From Paracoccus versutus (GTDB taxonomy: Bacteria; Pseudomonadota; Alphaproteobacteria; Rhodobacterales; Rhodobacteraceae): DNA of 64,000 nucleotides. The notes under the pieces were generated by a model. That model made no database searches, was not told where the DNA came from, and was given only the letters and a program-made list of their open reading frames with translations. Numbering within the stretch: the first letter of the stretch is position 1; each line of letters begins with the position of its first letter. Position numbers and translations under genes: made by a program. This document shows positions 1 to 7,479 of the stretch, piece after piece. The DNA is taken from the NCBI RefSeq assembly GCF_000763885.1, contig NZ_JRKO01000005.1, positions 52,720 to 116,719 of the forward strand. Reading direction: 5' to 3'.

Positions 1-2
1 AA

Positions 3-236
3 TGGCGCGACGCGTTCACCCGCGCCGTCGCCGGCCTGCCCGAGATCATGGAGGTCTATCGCATGGCCGGGCGCATGGATTACCTGCTGCGCGTGGCGGT
101 GCCGGACATGACCGCCTTCGACCTGTTCTACAAGCGGCTGACGGATGCCGTGCCGATCAAGAACGTCACCTCGCATTTTTCGATGGAGCGCATCCGGTTC
201 AGCACCGCCTATCCGGTGGACACCCGCAACCGCTGA
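3..236 (+). CDS. Lrp/AsnC family regulator, C-terminal part (cut by window edge)
   Basis: This is the last 77 residues of a leucine-responsive-regulator type protein; the helix-turn-helix half lies outside the window. The visible part is the RAM/AsnC effector-binding domain: a predicted helix ending LPEIMEVYRMAG, then GRMDYLLRVAVPDM, and the family's closing pattern with FYKRLT, PIKNV and FSMERI. These proteins form octameric rings that bind an amino acid and control amino acid metabolism genes. Which genes it controls cannot be told here. The reading frame is open to the left edge and stops at TGA 234-236. Family assignment is firm; the specific regulator is not. Confidence 0.85.
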   Translation, partial: WRDAFTRAVAGLPEIMEVYRMAGRMDYLLRVAVPDMTAFDLFYKRLTDAVPIKNVTSHFSMERIRFSTAYPVDTRNR

Positions 237-304
237 ACCGCGGAAAAGGGGGAATCGGGGTGCGCATCCCATTCGCCTCGAGTGTGGATAATTCACTATA
301 AAAG

Positions 305-319
305 CGATAAAGTTTATCG
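305..319. promoter_or_regulatory. 15-bp perfect palindrome in promoter region
   Basis: CGATAAA-G-TTTATCG is a perfect 7-1-7 palindrome in an unusually AT-rich stretch (about 288-328) between the Lrp/AsnC gene and the small gene at 393. Its size and place fit a repressor or activator site. The regulator is unknown; the response regulator at 4456 and the upstream Lrp-type protein are both possible. Confidence 0.45.
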
Positions 320-332
320 TGTAAAATGGGGC

Positions 333-345
333 CGGATGTGCTATG
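333..345 (+). promoter_or_regulatory. 13-bp element shared with 4392-4404
   Basis: CGGATGTGCTATG occurs here, 48 bases before the 57-residue gene, and again at 4392-4404, just before the response regulator gene. TGTGCTATG resembles an extended -10 box, although no clear -35 box lies at the usual distance. Both copies lie in promoter regions at the two ends of the transporter cassette. Confidence 0.35.
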
Positions 346-392
346 CTGACGGGGCAGCGCAATCCCTGTGCAGCCCGTTTGGAGGACGTGAA

Positions 393-566
393 ATGACCCG
401 CAAACCGAGCAATCGCGACGTGAAACTGGCCATTTTCAAGGAACGTCAGACGCTGAAGGCGGCGGCGGATGTTCTGGACAACCGCGACGCGGTTGAAGCG
501 AAGCAGCTTGAGATCGTTCCCCAACCCCGGACCTGGGAACAGCATTACGACGCTCTTGGCAGATAA
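393..566 (+). CDS. 57-residue hypothetical protein
   Basis: I do not recognise this protein. It is small, soluble and highly charged, begins MTRKPSNRDVKLAIF and ends WEQHYDALGR, with no signal peptide, membrane segment or double-glycine motif. The ATG at 393 is chosen because GGAGG lies 6-12 bases before it; the longer open frame from 282 has no ribosome site. A palindrome at 305-319 and a 10-bp hairpin at 577-600 bracket it as a single-gene transcription unit. It converges on the C39 transporter gene, so it may belong to the peptide locus as an immunity or accessory protein, but nothing in the sequence proves that. Confidence 0.55.
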   Translation: MTRKPSNRDVKLAIFKERQTLKAAADVLDNRDAVEAKQLEIVPQPRTWEQHYDALGR

Positions 567-576
567 TTCGGCCATG

Positions 577-600
577 GGACGGCGGGTCGCCCCGCCGTCC
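577..600 (+). terminator. Hairpin terminator after the 57-residue gene
   Basis: GGACGGCGGG, loop TCGC, CCCGCCGTCC form a perfect 10-bp stem 11 bases after the stop codon of the gene at 393-566. There is no strong T run after it, so efficiency is uncertain. Confidence 0.6.
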
Positions 601-613
601 CCCTGCGAACCGG

Positions 614-648
614 CGGCCGGGGTCCGGCAAGGACATGGACCCCGGCCG
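614..648 (-). terminator. Hairpin terminator after the C39 transporter gene
   Basis: CGGCCGGGGTCC (614-625) and GGACCCCGGCCG (637-648) form a perfect 12-bp stem with an 11-base loop. It lies 23 bases past the leftward transporter gene's stop and, with the hairpin at 577-600, separates the two convergent genes. Confidence 0.6.
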
Positions 649-671
649 TTGCCGTTTTCGGGGGCGGCGGG

Positions 672-2810
672 TCACTCGGCCGCCAGGGGGCGTTCGGGAT
701 CGTCCGCCGCGATCCCACCGTCGATGCGGATGATCCGGTCGGTCATGGCCAGCGTCGTCTCGCGATGGGCGATGACGATGCGCGTCATGCCCAGCCGGCG
801 GATGGCGAGGTTGATGATTTCCTCGTTGGTGCTGTCGAGGTGGCTGGTCGCCTCGTCCATGAGCAGGACCGAGGGCCGGCGATAGAGCGCGCGGGCCAGC
901 ACGATGCGCTGCTTCTGCCCGCCCGAAAGCGTGCTGCCCATGTCGCCGACCAGCGTCTCGTATCCCATCGGCATGGCGCGGATCTCGTCATGGATGGCGG
1001 CCATGCGCGCGGCGCGCTCCAGATCCTCGGCCGAGACCTGGGACGCGAAGCCGGTGATATTGTCGATGATCGAGCCGGCGAACAGCCGATCCTCCTGCAA
1101 CACGCAGCCGACGCGGCTGCGATAGGCCGCAAGCCCGATGGCGTCCAGCGGAACGCCGTCGATCAATACCTGACCCGAGCCGGGCCGGGCCAGCCCGGCC
1201 AGCACCTTCAGCAGCGTGGTCTTGCCCGCGCCCGAGGGCCCGGCGACGCCGACGCATTCGCCCGCCTCGATGCGCAGGCCGATGCCCTTCAGCACCTCGG
1301 GGTCGTTGTCGGCATAGCGAAAGCGCACCTCGCGCATCTCGAGCCGGGCGGGCTTTGCCGATGGGGGCGGGGCGGCAAGGGGGCGGCGCGCTTCTTCCTC
1401 GGGCTCGGCCATGGCGATGTCGGCGATGCGTTCGCCGTGCAGCGCCAGCATGCGGAATTGCAGCACGGTGTCGATGAAGCTGTTGATGCGGTCGGCGAAT
1501 TGGTCCTTGTAGGCCAGGAAGGCCACGAACATGCCGACCGTCATGGCCGAGTCGATGATCGCCATCACCCCGAAATAGATGATCAGCAGCCGGTCGATGC
1601 CAAAGATCGAGGCCGCGCCCGACCGGAAATAGACGTCGAATTTCTGGACCCGCAGCTCGGCGTTCAGGCGCTCGACCAGGTGGTTGATCCAGGTGCCCTG
1701 GCGGCGCGATTCCAGGTTCAGCACCTTCACGCTGCCGATCCCGCGCACCGATTCCATGAAATGCGTGTTTTCCTGCGCGGCATGGACGATGGCCTCTTCG
1801 GACATGCGGCGATAGATGCCCCAGGTCGAAAGGCGCAGGACCGCGTAAAGCCCCACCCCCAGCAGCGCCAGCCACAAGAGCCAGCCGCCATAGAGCCACA
1901 TCATCGCGATCAGCGCCAGCGACATCACCCCGTCCAGCAGCGCCGTCACCGCCGATGCGGTCACGGTGCGCTGGATCGAATCCAGCGACCCGAAGCGCGA
2001 GACGATGTCGCCGACATGGCGCTTTTCGTAATAGGCCAGGGGCAGGCGCATCAGGTGGTCGAACAGCCCCACCTTCCATTGCAGGGCCAGGCCCGAGCCC
2101 GTCAGCAGGGTGATCCAGCTGCGCGCGAAGCTTGCCGCGACCTGCAATATCAGCAGGAAGGCCAGCGCGATGACCAGGATGGTCAGCAGGTCGCGGTCGG
2201 CCGCCACCACCACCTCGTCCAGGATCAGCTGGAAGCCGATGGGCATGGCGATCACGGTGATCTCCAGCAGCAGCGAAACCGCCAGCACCTGCGCCACCGC
2301 GGCGCCGATGCCGCGCGTGCGCCGGATCATGTCCAGGATGCTGATCCGCACCGTCTCGTCGCGCCGGGCGAAGCCGTCGGTCGGCCATGTCTCCAGCGCG
2401 ATGCCGGTGAATTTCCGCGACACCTCGGCCATCGGCACCTTGCGCCGGCCGATGGCGGGATCGTGGATGGTGATGGCGCGCGCGCCGACGCGGGTCAGCA
2501 CCACGAAATGGTTGTGGTCCCAATGCAGCACGCAGGGCAGGCGCAGCCGGGACAGATCCTCCAGGTCCAGCCGCAGGGCGCGGGTCGCCAGGTGCAGCGC
2601 CTCGCCGATGCCGGCCAGATCCTTCAGCGTCGTGCCCTTCATCGAGGCCGAGAAGCGCCGCCGGATCGCGGGCAGGTCCATCCGGTGGCCGTGATGGCCG
2701 GCGACCATGGCCAGGCAGGCCAGGCCGCATTCGGCCGCCTCGCTTTGCAGGATGACCGGCGTGGCCCCGAAAAGGCGCGCGTTCAGCCGCTGGGGCAGGG
2801 CCTGCGTCAT
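672..2810 (-). CDS. Peptidase-containing ABC transporter for double-glycine peptides (PCAT)
   Basis: This 712-residue inner-membrane protein cuts double-glycine leaders and exports the peptide. Residues 1-125 are a C39 cysteine protease domain with the oxyanion Gln22, catalytic Cys28 (AECGLAC), His101 (HNHFVV) and Asp117 (IHDPAIG), so the protease looks active. A six-helix transmembrane domain follows. The C-terminal ATPase has Walker A GPSGAGKTT, signature LSGGQKQR and Walker B LLMDEATSHLD. The ATG at 2810 overlaps the stop of the HlyD gene as ATGA, so the pair is translationally coupled. The length is typical of the CvaB/LagD/NHLM-type family. Natural substrates are the five leader peptides at 4126-4320 and 6893-7609. 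Confidence 0.93.
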   Translation of the reverse strand: MTQALPQRLNARLFGATPVILQSEAAECGLACLAMVAGHHGHRMDLPAIRRRFSASMKGTTLKDLAGIGEALHLATRALRLDLEDLSRLRLPCVLHWDHNHFVVLTRVGARAITIHDPAIGRRKVPMAEVSRKFTGIALETWPTDGFARRDETVRISILDMIRRTRGIGAAVAQVLAVSLLLEITVIAMPIGFQLILDEVVVAADRDLLTILVIALAFLLILQVAASFARSWITLLTGSGLALQWKVGLFDHLMRLPLAYYEKRHVGDIVSRFGSLDSIQRTVTASAVTALLDGVMSLALIAMMWLYGGWLLWLALLGVGLYAVLRLSTWGIYRRMSEEAIVHAAQENTHFMESVRGIGSVKVLNLESRRQGTWINHLVERLNAELRVQKFDVYFRSGAASIFGIDRLLIIYFGVMAIIDSAMTVGMFVAFLAYKDQFADRINSFIDTVLQFRMLALHGERIADIAMAEPEEEARRPLAAPPPSAKPARLEMREVRFRYADNDPEVLKGIGLRIEAGECVGVAGPSGAGKTTLLKVLAGLARPGSGQVLIDGVPLDAIGLAAYRSRVGCVLQEDRLFAGSIIDNITGFASQVSAEDLERAARMAAIHDEIRAMPMGYETLVGDMGSTLSGGQKQRIVLARALYRRPSVLLMDEATSHLDSTNEEIINLAIRRLGMTRIVIAHRETTLAMTDRIIRIDGGIAADDPERPLAAE

Positions 2811-4072
2811 CCCGCACCGCCGGAAACGGCGCCCCGCAAGCCGTAGAGCGGTTCGAGGATCCATTGATACAGCGGCCGGGTCTCGACCAGCAGATGCGCC
2901 TCGACCTCCATGCCGGCCTGCAAGGGCTGCGCCTGGCCATAGGCGTTCACATGCGGCAGCCTGGGCTGGACGGTGACGCGGTAAAGCACCGGCGCGTCCT
3001 GGTTGTCGCGGCGCAGCTCTCCCAGCCCCTCGGGGCCCAGGCTGGCGCGCGAGATCACCGTGACCTCGCCCGGATATTGCCCGAATTTCTGATAGGGGAA
3101 GGCCCGATAGCGCAGCAGGACCGGCATGCCTTCGCGCACGAAGCCGATGGCCGATCCCGGCGCCAGCAGCTGCGCGACCAGCGGGCGGTTCTGCGGCACG
3201 ATGGTCAGAAGCGGCGCCCCGGCCGTCACCGTCTGCCCGGCCAGCGTGATGATCCCGGTCACGGTGCCGTCGCGCGGGGCGGTGACGGCGACCTCGCGCC
3301 TCGCCTCGCTTTCCGAGATCTGCTGGTCGATGTCGAGGATCTGGCGCCGGATCTCGGCCGCCTGCGCCTGGGATTGCAGGTCGAAGGCGGCGATCTGGGC
3401 CTGCAGGTCGTTCACCCGGCTTTCCGCCTGCACCCTTTCACGCCGCAAGGCGGGCAGCTGCGCGCGCTCGGCATAGAACACGCGCAGGCGCTGTTCGTAT
3501 TCGGCCGAGACGGCGACCCCGCGCGCGAGCAGGTCTTTCTGCCGCTCGGCGAAGCCGGAAAACTCGCGCACCGTCGCCTCGAGCAGCTGCAATTGCTCGT
3601 CGATCTGCGGGATTTCGCGCTGAAGGTCGGCCAGCCGGGCCTGGATCGCCCGCTTCTCCAGCGCCCGCATCCGCCTGTCCCGTTCCAGCGTCCGGGTCAG
3701 TTCGACCCGCTTTCCGGCCAGGATCTCGGACACCGCGTCCTGGGTGGGGCCAAGCGCGGTGGTGACGTCGATGCTGAGCGTGTAGAGCACGTCGCCGCGC
3801 CGCACCTGCTGGCCCTCGCAGACGCGAAGCTCGGTGACCCAGCCCGATTGCGGGGCGGTGACGCGGGTCAGCCCGTCCTGCGGCAGGATCATCCCGCCGA
3901 CCCGGACGCGGCGGGTGTAATCGGCAAAGGTGACGAACAGCACCATCGCAACCACGAAGGCAATCGAGAACAGGGCAAAGGCGACGATCGGGATGCGAGA
4001 GATCACCACCGGGCGCCCCAGCCACGCCTGGGCGCGCGCATGCAGCGATTCCGGCCGGAACAAGGGTGCCAT
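2807..4072 (-). CDS. HlyD-family periplasmic adaptor for peptide export
   Basis: This 421-residue protein bridges the inner-membrane transporter to an outer-membrane channel (TolC type, not encoded here). One membrane helix lies at about residues 26-49, followed by a lipoyl-type half (VTAPQSGWVTELRV), a long alpha-helical hairpin at about 115-260 rich in Arg, Glu and Gln, the second lipoyl half (VTAPRDGTVTGI) and a beta-barrel region. It is the CvaA/RaxA-like partner of C39 transporters in Gram-negative type I secretion. It lies 53 bases after the proline-rich peptide gene and overlaps the transporter gene by 4 bases, so all three probably form one operon. Confidence 0.92.
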   Translation of the reverse strand: MAPLFRPESLHARAQAWLGRPVVISRIPIVAFALFSIAFVVAMVLFVTFADYTRRVRVGGMILPQDGLTRVTAPQSGWVTELRVCEGQQVRRGDVLYTLSIDVTTALGPTQDAVSEILAGKRVELTRTLERDRRMRALEKRAIQARLADLQREIPQIDEQLQLLEATVREFSGFAERQKDLLARGVAVSAEYEQRLRVFYAERAQLPALRRERVQAESRVNDLQAQIAAFDLQSQAQAAEIRRQILDIDQQISESEARREVAVTAPRDGTVTGIITLAGQTVTAGAPLLTIVPQNRPLVAQLLAPGSAIGFVREGMPVLLRYRAFPYQKFGQYPGEVTVISRASLGPEGLGELRRDNQDAPVLYRVTVQPRLPHVNAYGQAQPLQAGMEVEAHLLVETRPLYQWILEPLYGLRGAVSGGAG

Positions 4073-4125
4073 TCGTCAGTTCACCGCTGGTTGATGCCGC
4101 CGCGCCTTGGGGCGGGCGGCACCTG

Positions 4126-4320
4126 TCATGCCGGAACCGGCAGCGGGCCCGGAATCGGCCCCGGTCCAGGATCGGGGGCCGGCATGGTGGGAAAGCGTGG
4201 CCAAGGCCGCTGCGGCGGCACGATCGGCCGGCGCGGGCGCTGTTCGGGCGGCGGAACCCCGTCGAGGCCGCCGCCGGCGATCCGCCCCAGCATGTCGTCG
4301 GGGATGAGGGTCAGGGTCAT
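4126..4320 (-). CDS. Proline/arginine-rich peptide precursor with double-glycine leader
   Basis: This 64-residue precursor was found by reading upstream of the HlyD gene. The leader, MTLTLIPDDMLGRIAGG, has the hydrophobic spacing and GG end expected for C39 proteases. The remaining 46-47 residues hold 19 prolines. The first half is cationic, with segments such as RPRRPIVPPQRPWPRFP, and the tail is a neutral Pro-Gly-Ala string (DPGPGPIPGPLPVPA). Composition recalls the proline-rich antimicrobial peptides of animals, but no homology is claimed. It is the first gene of the leftward export operon. Cleavage could fall after Gly17 or Gly18. The start is the only ATG giving this leader; the ribosome site is GGGAGAGACCCGAC-like and modest. 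Confidence 0.8.
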   Translation of the reverse strand: MTLTLIPDDMLGRIAGGGLDGVPPPEQRPRRPIVPPQRPWPRFPTMPAPDPGPGPIPGPLPVPA

Positions 4321-4391
4321 GTCGGGTCTCTCCCATATCGGCCGCGTTGCGTTCCCAAGGGTCGCAGCGCAAGGCGCCGGAGTCATTAGTG

Positions 4392-4404
4392 CGGATGTGC
4401 TATG
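4392..4404 (+). promoter_or_regulatory. Second copy of the 13-bp element; divergent promoter region 4321-4455
   Basis: CGGATGTGCTATG lies 51 bases before the response regulator start, in the 135-base space between it and the leftward export operon. The space must hold both promoters. An identical 13-mer lies at 333-345 at the other end of the cassette, hinting at common control. Confidence 0.35.
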
Positions 4405-4455
4405 TCGGCGCCCGCCCGATGCGCTAGACTGGGGATGAAGGGGGGGAGGCCGAGC

Positions 4456-5103
4456 ATGCCGGACAGCGCGCGGGACCGCATCGTTCTGGCGGACGACCAT
4501 CCGGTCTTTCGCGACGGGCTGCGTCGGATCATCCTGGGCATCGACCCGACCGTCGCCATCGCCGAGGCCGCCAGTTTCGAGCAGGTGCTGCAACGCGCGC
4601 GCGACGGCGCGGCGCCCGACGCCTTCATCCTGGACCTGGTCTTTCCGGGTTTCGAGCCGTGCCAGTCGCTTTCCCTGCTGCGGCGGGAGTTTCCGGCAAG
4701 CTCGATCATCATGGTCTCGATGATGGACGACGGCGCCACCATCCAGCGGCTGATGCAGGCCGGGGCGGACGGGTTCGTCGGCAAGTCGCTGCCGGCCGAG
4801 GCGATGGCGCAGGCGATCCAGGCCATCCGCGCGGGCGAGCCGGTGATCGCCACCGCCGCCGCCGGCGGCGGGCCCGAGGTCGGGCCGGACGAGCCGTCGA
4901 TCCTGGACCGGCTGACGCCGCGGCAGGTCGAGGTTCTTCGCCATCTCTCGGCCGGCTGCTCGAACAAGGAAATCGCCCGCAACCTGGGAATTTCGCCCTT
5001 TACCGTGCGCATCCACGTCTCGGGCGTGCTGCGCGCGCTGGGCGTGCAGACGCGGGCGGCGGCGGCGGCCAGGGCCGCGGCGGCGGGCCTGCCCGGCAGC
5101 TGA
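4456..5103 (+). CDS. NarL/LuxR-type response regulator
   Basis: This 215-residue protein has an N-terminal receiver domain ([13 protein letters not shown] acidic pair, phospho-acceptor Asp60 in FILDLVFPG, conserved Lys in VGKSLP) and a C-terminal LuxR/GerE helix-turn-helix ([28 protein letters not shown]). It binds DNA after phosphorylation by a histidine kinase, most likely the one at 5107-6756, whose gene ends 3 bases away on the other strand. ATG 4456 is chosen because GGGGGGAGG lies 6-14 bases upstream; 4402 and 4435 are weaker alternatives. It is divergent from the export operon and lies inside the peptide locus, so it probably controls peptide production. Confidence 0.92.
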   Translation: MPDSARDRIVLADDHPVFRDGLRRIILGIDPTVAIAEAASFEQVLQRARDGAAPDAFILDLVFPGFEPCQSLSLLRREFPASSIIMVSMMDDGATIQRLMQAGADGFVGKSLPAEAMAQAIQAIRAGEPVIATAAAGGGPEVGPDEPSILDRLTPRQVEVLRHLSAGCSNKEIARNLGISPFTVRIHVSGVLRALGVQTRAAAAARAAAAGLPGS

Positions 5104-5106
5104 GGG

Positions 5107-6756
5107 TCAGGCCGCCGGGCCGGCGAATTTCTGCGCCATCAGCGCCGCGCGCAGCCTGGCGGGATGCACGGGCTTCGGCAGGATCGGCAGCGACTTGTCC
5201 GGCAGCTCGTCGGCGATATGCGCGGCGTCGTGGCCGGACATGATGATCGCCGGGACCGGCCGGCCCAGGGCCGCGCGGATGCGCTGGATGCATTCGCCGC
5301 CGGTCCCGTCCTCCAGATCCTGGTCGGCCAGGATCAGGTCGCAATCGCGCGGCAGGGCATGGGCCGAGGCCTCGTCCTCGACGATGCAGCCCCAGCTTTC
5401 CAGGATGCGACGGGTGGCGCCCCGGACCTCGTCATGGTCCTCGACCAGCAGGATCCGCATCCCGGCCAGCGCCGTGGCGGGCGCCGCCACCGGGGCGGGC
5501 GCGGCCGCGACCTCCTGCGTCGGCTCCAGCCCGGAAATCTCGATCGCGGTGCCATGGCCGGGCACCGAGTCCAGCGCGACCTGCAATCCCAGCAGCCTTG
5601 CCATCCTGACGACGATGGGCAGGCCCAGCCCGATCCCCTCGCGCGTGCGGCGATGGCGGGGGCTGCGATAGAACTCTTCGAAGATGCGGGCCTGTTCCTC
5701 GGGCTCGATGCCCGGCCCGCTGTCGCAGATCAGGACCGAGACCTGCCCGCCCCGCCGCCGGCACCCGATCACCACCTTGCGCCCCGGCGCGTATTTCACC
5801 GCGTTCGACACGAGATTGCCCAGCATCACCGCCAGGATCGCCCGGTCTGTGCGCACCGACAGCCCACTGCCCACGACCCGCAGCGTCACCCCCGCCTTGT
5901 GCGCGGCGTCGCCGTGCTGGTCCGCGACATCGCGCAAAAGCGGCCCCAGCGCGACGACCTGCGGCCTGGGCACGATCCGCCCGCTGTCCAGCGTGGACAC
6001 GTCCAGGAGCGAGCGGAACAGCGCCGACACCCCGTTCAGCGCCCGGTCGATGCTGTCCACCATCCTGGCCTGGTCCTGGTTCAGCCCCGACCGTTTCAGG
6101 CAAGAGGTGAACAGGCCGATGGCATGGATCGGCTGGCGCAGGTCGTGGCTCGCCTGGGCCAGGAAGCGCGATTTCGCCAGGTCGGCGCGCAAAGCCTCGT
6201 CATGGGCCCGGCGCAGCGCGGAGATCAGCGTATGGGCATAGGCCGGGACGACCAGCGCCATCAGCGCCACGGTGATCAGGAAATAGGGCAGCTCGCGCCA
6301 ATACGGGCTGAACAGCCCGACGCCCAGCACGCTGAGCTGCGACAGCGTCATGGCGATCAGCAGGTAGCGGCGGCCATAGCGGATGCCATAGCCGATGGTG
6401 ATCCACAGCAGCACCACGAAGACCGGCGTCATGGTCTGTCCCGCCACGCCGATCAGGAAGGCGGTGTTGCCGTAGTCCAGCGCCATCGCCAGGGCGCGCC
6501 GCCAGTGGCGCACCCCCGGCCTGGCCCGCGCCGACCAGTGGATGAACAGCGCGATGGCGAAAAGCTGCACCATCTCGAGCAGCAGGATGCCCTCGAGCGG
6601 CGGCCCGATCACGTCAAGCGCGATCAGCAGCCCGATATAAAGGGCGACGATCCCCGCCAGGGTCAGGCGGACGTTGCTTTGCCGCTGCTCGGTTTCGGCA
6701 AAGAACTCGTCGGATCTTGCGGGATGGGCGGGATGGGGCAGCCAGGCTGTCTTCAT
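5107..6756 (-). CDS. Hybrid sensor histidine kinase with six-helix membrane sensor
   Basis: This is a 549-residue membrane kinase. Residues 30-178 form about six membrane helices with short loops and no large periplasmic domain. The dimerisation/phospho-acceptor motif QASHDLRQPIHA carries His204. The ATPase domain shows GNLVSNAVKYA (N box), DSGPGIEP (G1) and GIGLGLPIV (G2). A C-terminal receiver starts near residue 433 (ILLVEDHDEV), with likely phospho-acceptor Asp478 in LILADQDLEDG. The architecture is a membrane-embedded sensor, as used for small peptides or lipophilic signals in other kinase families, although it is not clearly homologous to AgrC/ComD. It faces four leader-peptide genes across a 136-base promoter region, so one of those peptides may be its signal; that is inference. 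Confidence 0.9.
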   Translation of the reverse strand: MKTAWLPHPAHPARSDEFFAETEQRQSNVRLTLAGIVALYIGLLIALDVIGPPLEGILLLEMVQLFAIALFIHWSARARPGVRHWRRALAMALDYGNTAFLIGVAGQTMTPVFVVLLWITIGYGIRYGRRYLLIAMTLSQLSVLGVGLFSPYWRELPYFLITVALMALVVPAYAHTLISALRRAHDEALRADLAKSRFLAQASHDLRQPIHAIGLFTSCLKRSGLNQDQARMVDSIDRALNGVSALFRSLLDVSTLDSGRIVPRPQVVALGPLLRDVADQHGDAAHKAGVTLRVVGSGLSVRTDRAILAVMLGNLVSNAVKYAPGRKVVIGCRRRGGQVSVLICDSGPGIEPEEQARIFEEFYRSPRHRRTREGIGLGLPIVVRMARLLGLQVALDSVPGHGTAIEISGLEPTQEVAAAPAPVAAPATALAGMRILLVEDHDEVRGATRRILESWGCIVEDEASAHALPRDCDLILADQDLEDGTGGECIQRIRAALGRPVPAIIMSGHDAAHIADELPDKSLPILPKPVHPARLRAALMAQKFAGPAA

Positions 6757-6850
6757 GCGGTCTCCGGTCCGGCGCCGCGGGCAGCGCCTGGGCAGGTTCC
6801 GGCCGATAGTCCATCTGAGCTAGATGCCTGATCCGGCCCGATCCCCAAGA

Positions 6851-6876
6851 TTGATGGGGGGCACATGCCCCGTCAA
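6851..6876. promoter_or_regulatory. Interrupted inverted repeat before the peptide operon
   Basis: TTGATGGGG (6851-6859) and CCCCGTCAA (6868-6876) form a 9-bp inverted repeat with one mismatch and an 8-base spacer. It ends 16 bases before the first peptide gene, in the space between it and the divergent kinase gene. It could be an operator for the response regulator or a leader hairpin near the ribosome site. Confidence 0.4.
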
Positions 6877-6892
6877 GACAGGAGAGGACACC

Positions 6893-7102
6893 ATGACCAC
6901 TGTTCAACACCAGAGCCGGGATCTGCGTGAGCTGACTTCCGCCGAACTCGATGCCGTGGGCGGCGCCTGGAGCATCGGCTCGTCCGGGGACGGCGGCATC
7001 TCGTTCGAGATCGGCAATTACAGCGGCACGGTCTGGACCGACGGCGCGGCGATCGGGACGACCAGGAACGGCCAGTATCAGGTCACCTATTACCGCTGGT
7101 GA
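6893..7102 (+). CDS. Double-glycine leader peptide 1 (long, aromatic)
   Basis: This 69-residue precursor has a 24-residue leader ending RELTSAELDAVGG, a classical double-glycine leader with the hydrophobic positions C39 proteases read. The predicted 45-residue product begins AWSIGSSGDGG, is rich in Gly, Ser, Thr and aromatics, has no Cys, and ends QYQVTYYRW. ATG 6893 is used because GGAGAGG lies about 5-11 bases upstream. It resembles peptide 3 (7255) in the SGDGG motif and in ending with an aromatic cluster. It is the first gene of the four-peptide operon and is exported, presumably, by the transporter at 672-2810. Function as bacteriocin or signal is open. Confidence 0.82.
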   Translation: MTTVQHQSRDLRELTSAELDAVGGAWSIGSSGDGGISFEIGNYSGTVWTDGAAIGTTRNGQYQVTYYRW

Positions 7103-7107
7103 ACGCC

Positions 7108-7251
7108 ATGGAGCGTGACACCGCAAACACCCGCACCGGCTGGCGCGAACTCGGCGGCGACGAGGCCGCGCTGGTCGCGGGCGGCAGGTCCGAGGGCGGC
7201 TGCATCAAGCCGGTCAAGCTGCCCGGCATCCCGCAAACCCAAGCAAAGTGA
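7108..7251 (+). CDS. Double-glycine leader peptide 2 (short, one Cys)
   Basis: This 47-residue precursor is too short for most gene finders. The leader ends WRELGGDEAALVAGG, matching the REL and GG pattern of its neighbours. The predicted product is 21 residues, begins RSEGGCIKPVK and is basic with a single cysteine, so any disulfide would have to be intermolecular. It starts 5 bases after the stop of peptide 1 and ends 3 bases before the start of peptide 3, as expected for a co-transcribed set. It matches peptide 4 in total length, product length and a single Cys. Confidence 0.78.
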   Translation: MERDTANTRTGWRELGGDEAALVAGGRSEGGCIKPVKLPGIPQTQAK

Positions 7252-7254
7252 GGC

Positions 7255-7479
7255 ATGACCATGCGCGAACTGAATGACACCGAACAGGGGCTGATCTCGG
7301 GCGGCAGCGGCGCGTCCGGCGACGGCGGCTTCGGCTATGGCCAGGTTCCGGGGTTCGACCTGGAAGGACCGAGGGGGCCGAACTACACCCATTCCTTCGG
7401 CAATGGCTGGAGCCTGACCTTTGGCTCCACCACCGACAGGTCGGCCCAGGGGATCGGGGTGCGCTATGTCTGGAAGTGA
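7255..7479 (+). CDS. Double-glycine leader peptide 3 (long, aromatic)
   Basis: This precursor has 74 residues (72 if the ATG at 7261 is used). The leader is short and ends RELNDTEQGLISGG. The predicted 57-residue product begins SGASGDGGFGYGQ, is rich in Gly and aromatics with no Cys, and ends GVRYVWK. It shares with peptide 1 the SGDGG segment near the cleavage site, a Gly-rich middle and an aromatic C terminus, so the two look like diverged copies. GTGAGG precedes the start. The next gene begins inside its last codons. Confidence 0.8.
   Translation: MTMRELNDTEQGLISGGSGASGDGGFGYGQVPGFDLEGPRGPNYTHSFGNGWSLTFGSTTDRSAQGIGVRYVWK

Noticed and set aside
765..2846. Rightward 693-codon frame opposite the C39 transporter
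   Set aside because: It is an antisense mirror of a complete gene; its composition (His, Gln, Asp, Arg) is that of a shadow and there is no ribosome site.
4076..4372. Leftward 98-codon frame over the proline-rich peptide
   Set aside because: It overlaps the peptide gene in another frame and gives an Arg/Ala-rich product without pattern; the 4126-4320 frame has the double-glycine leader and operon position.
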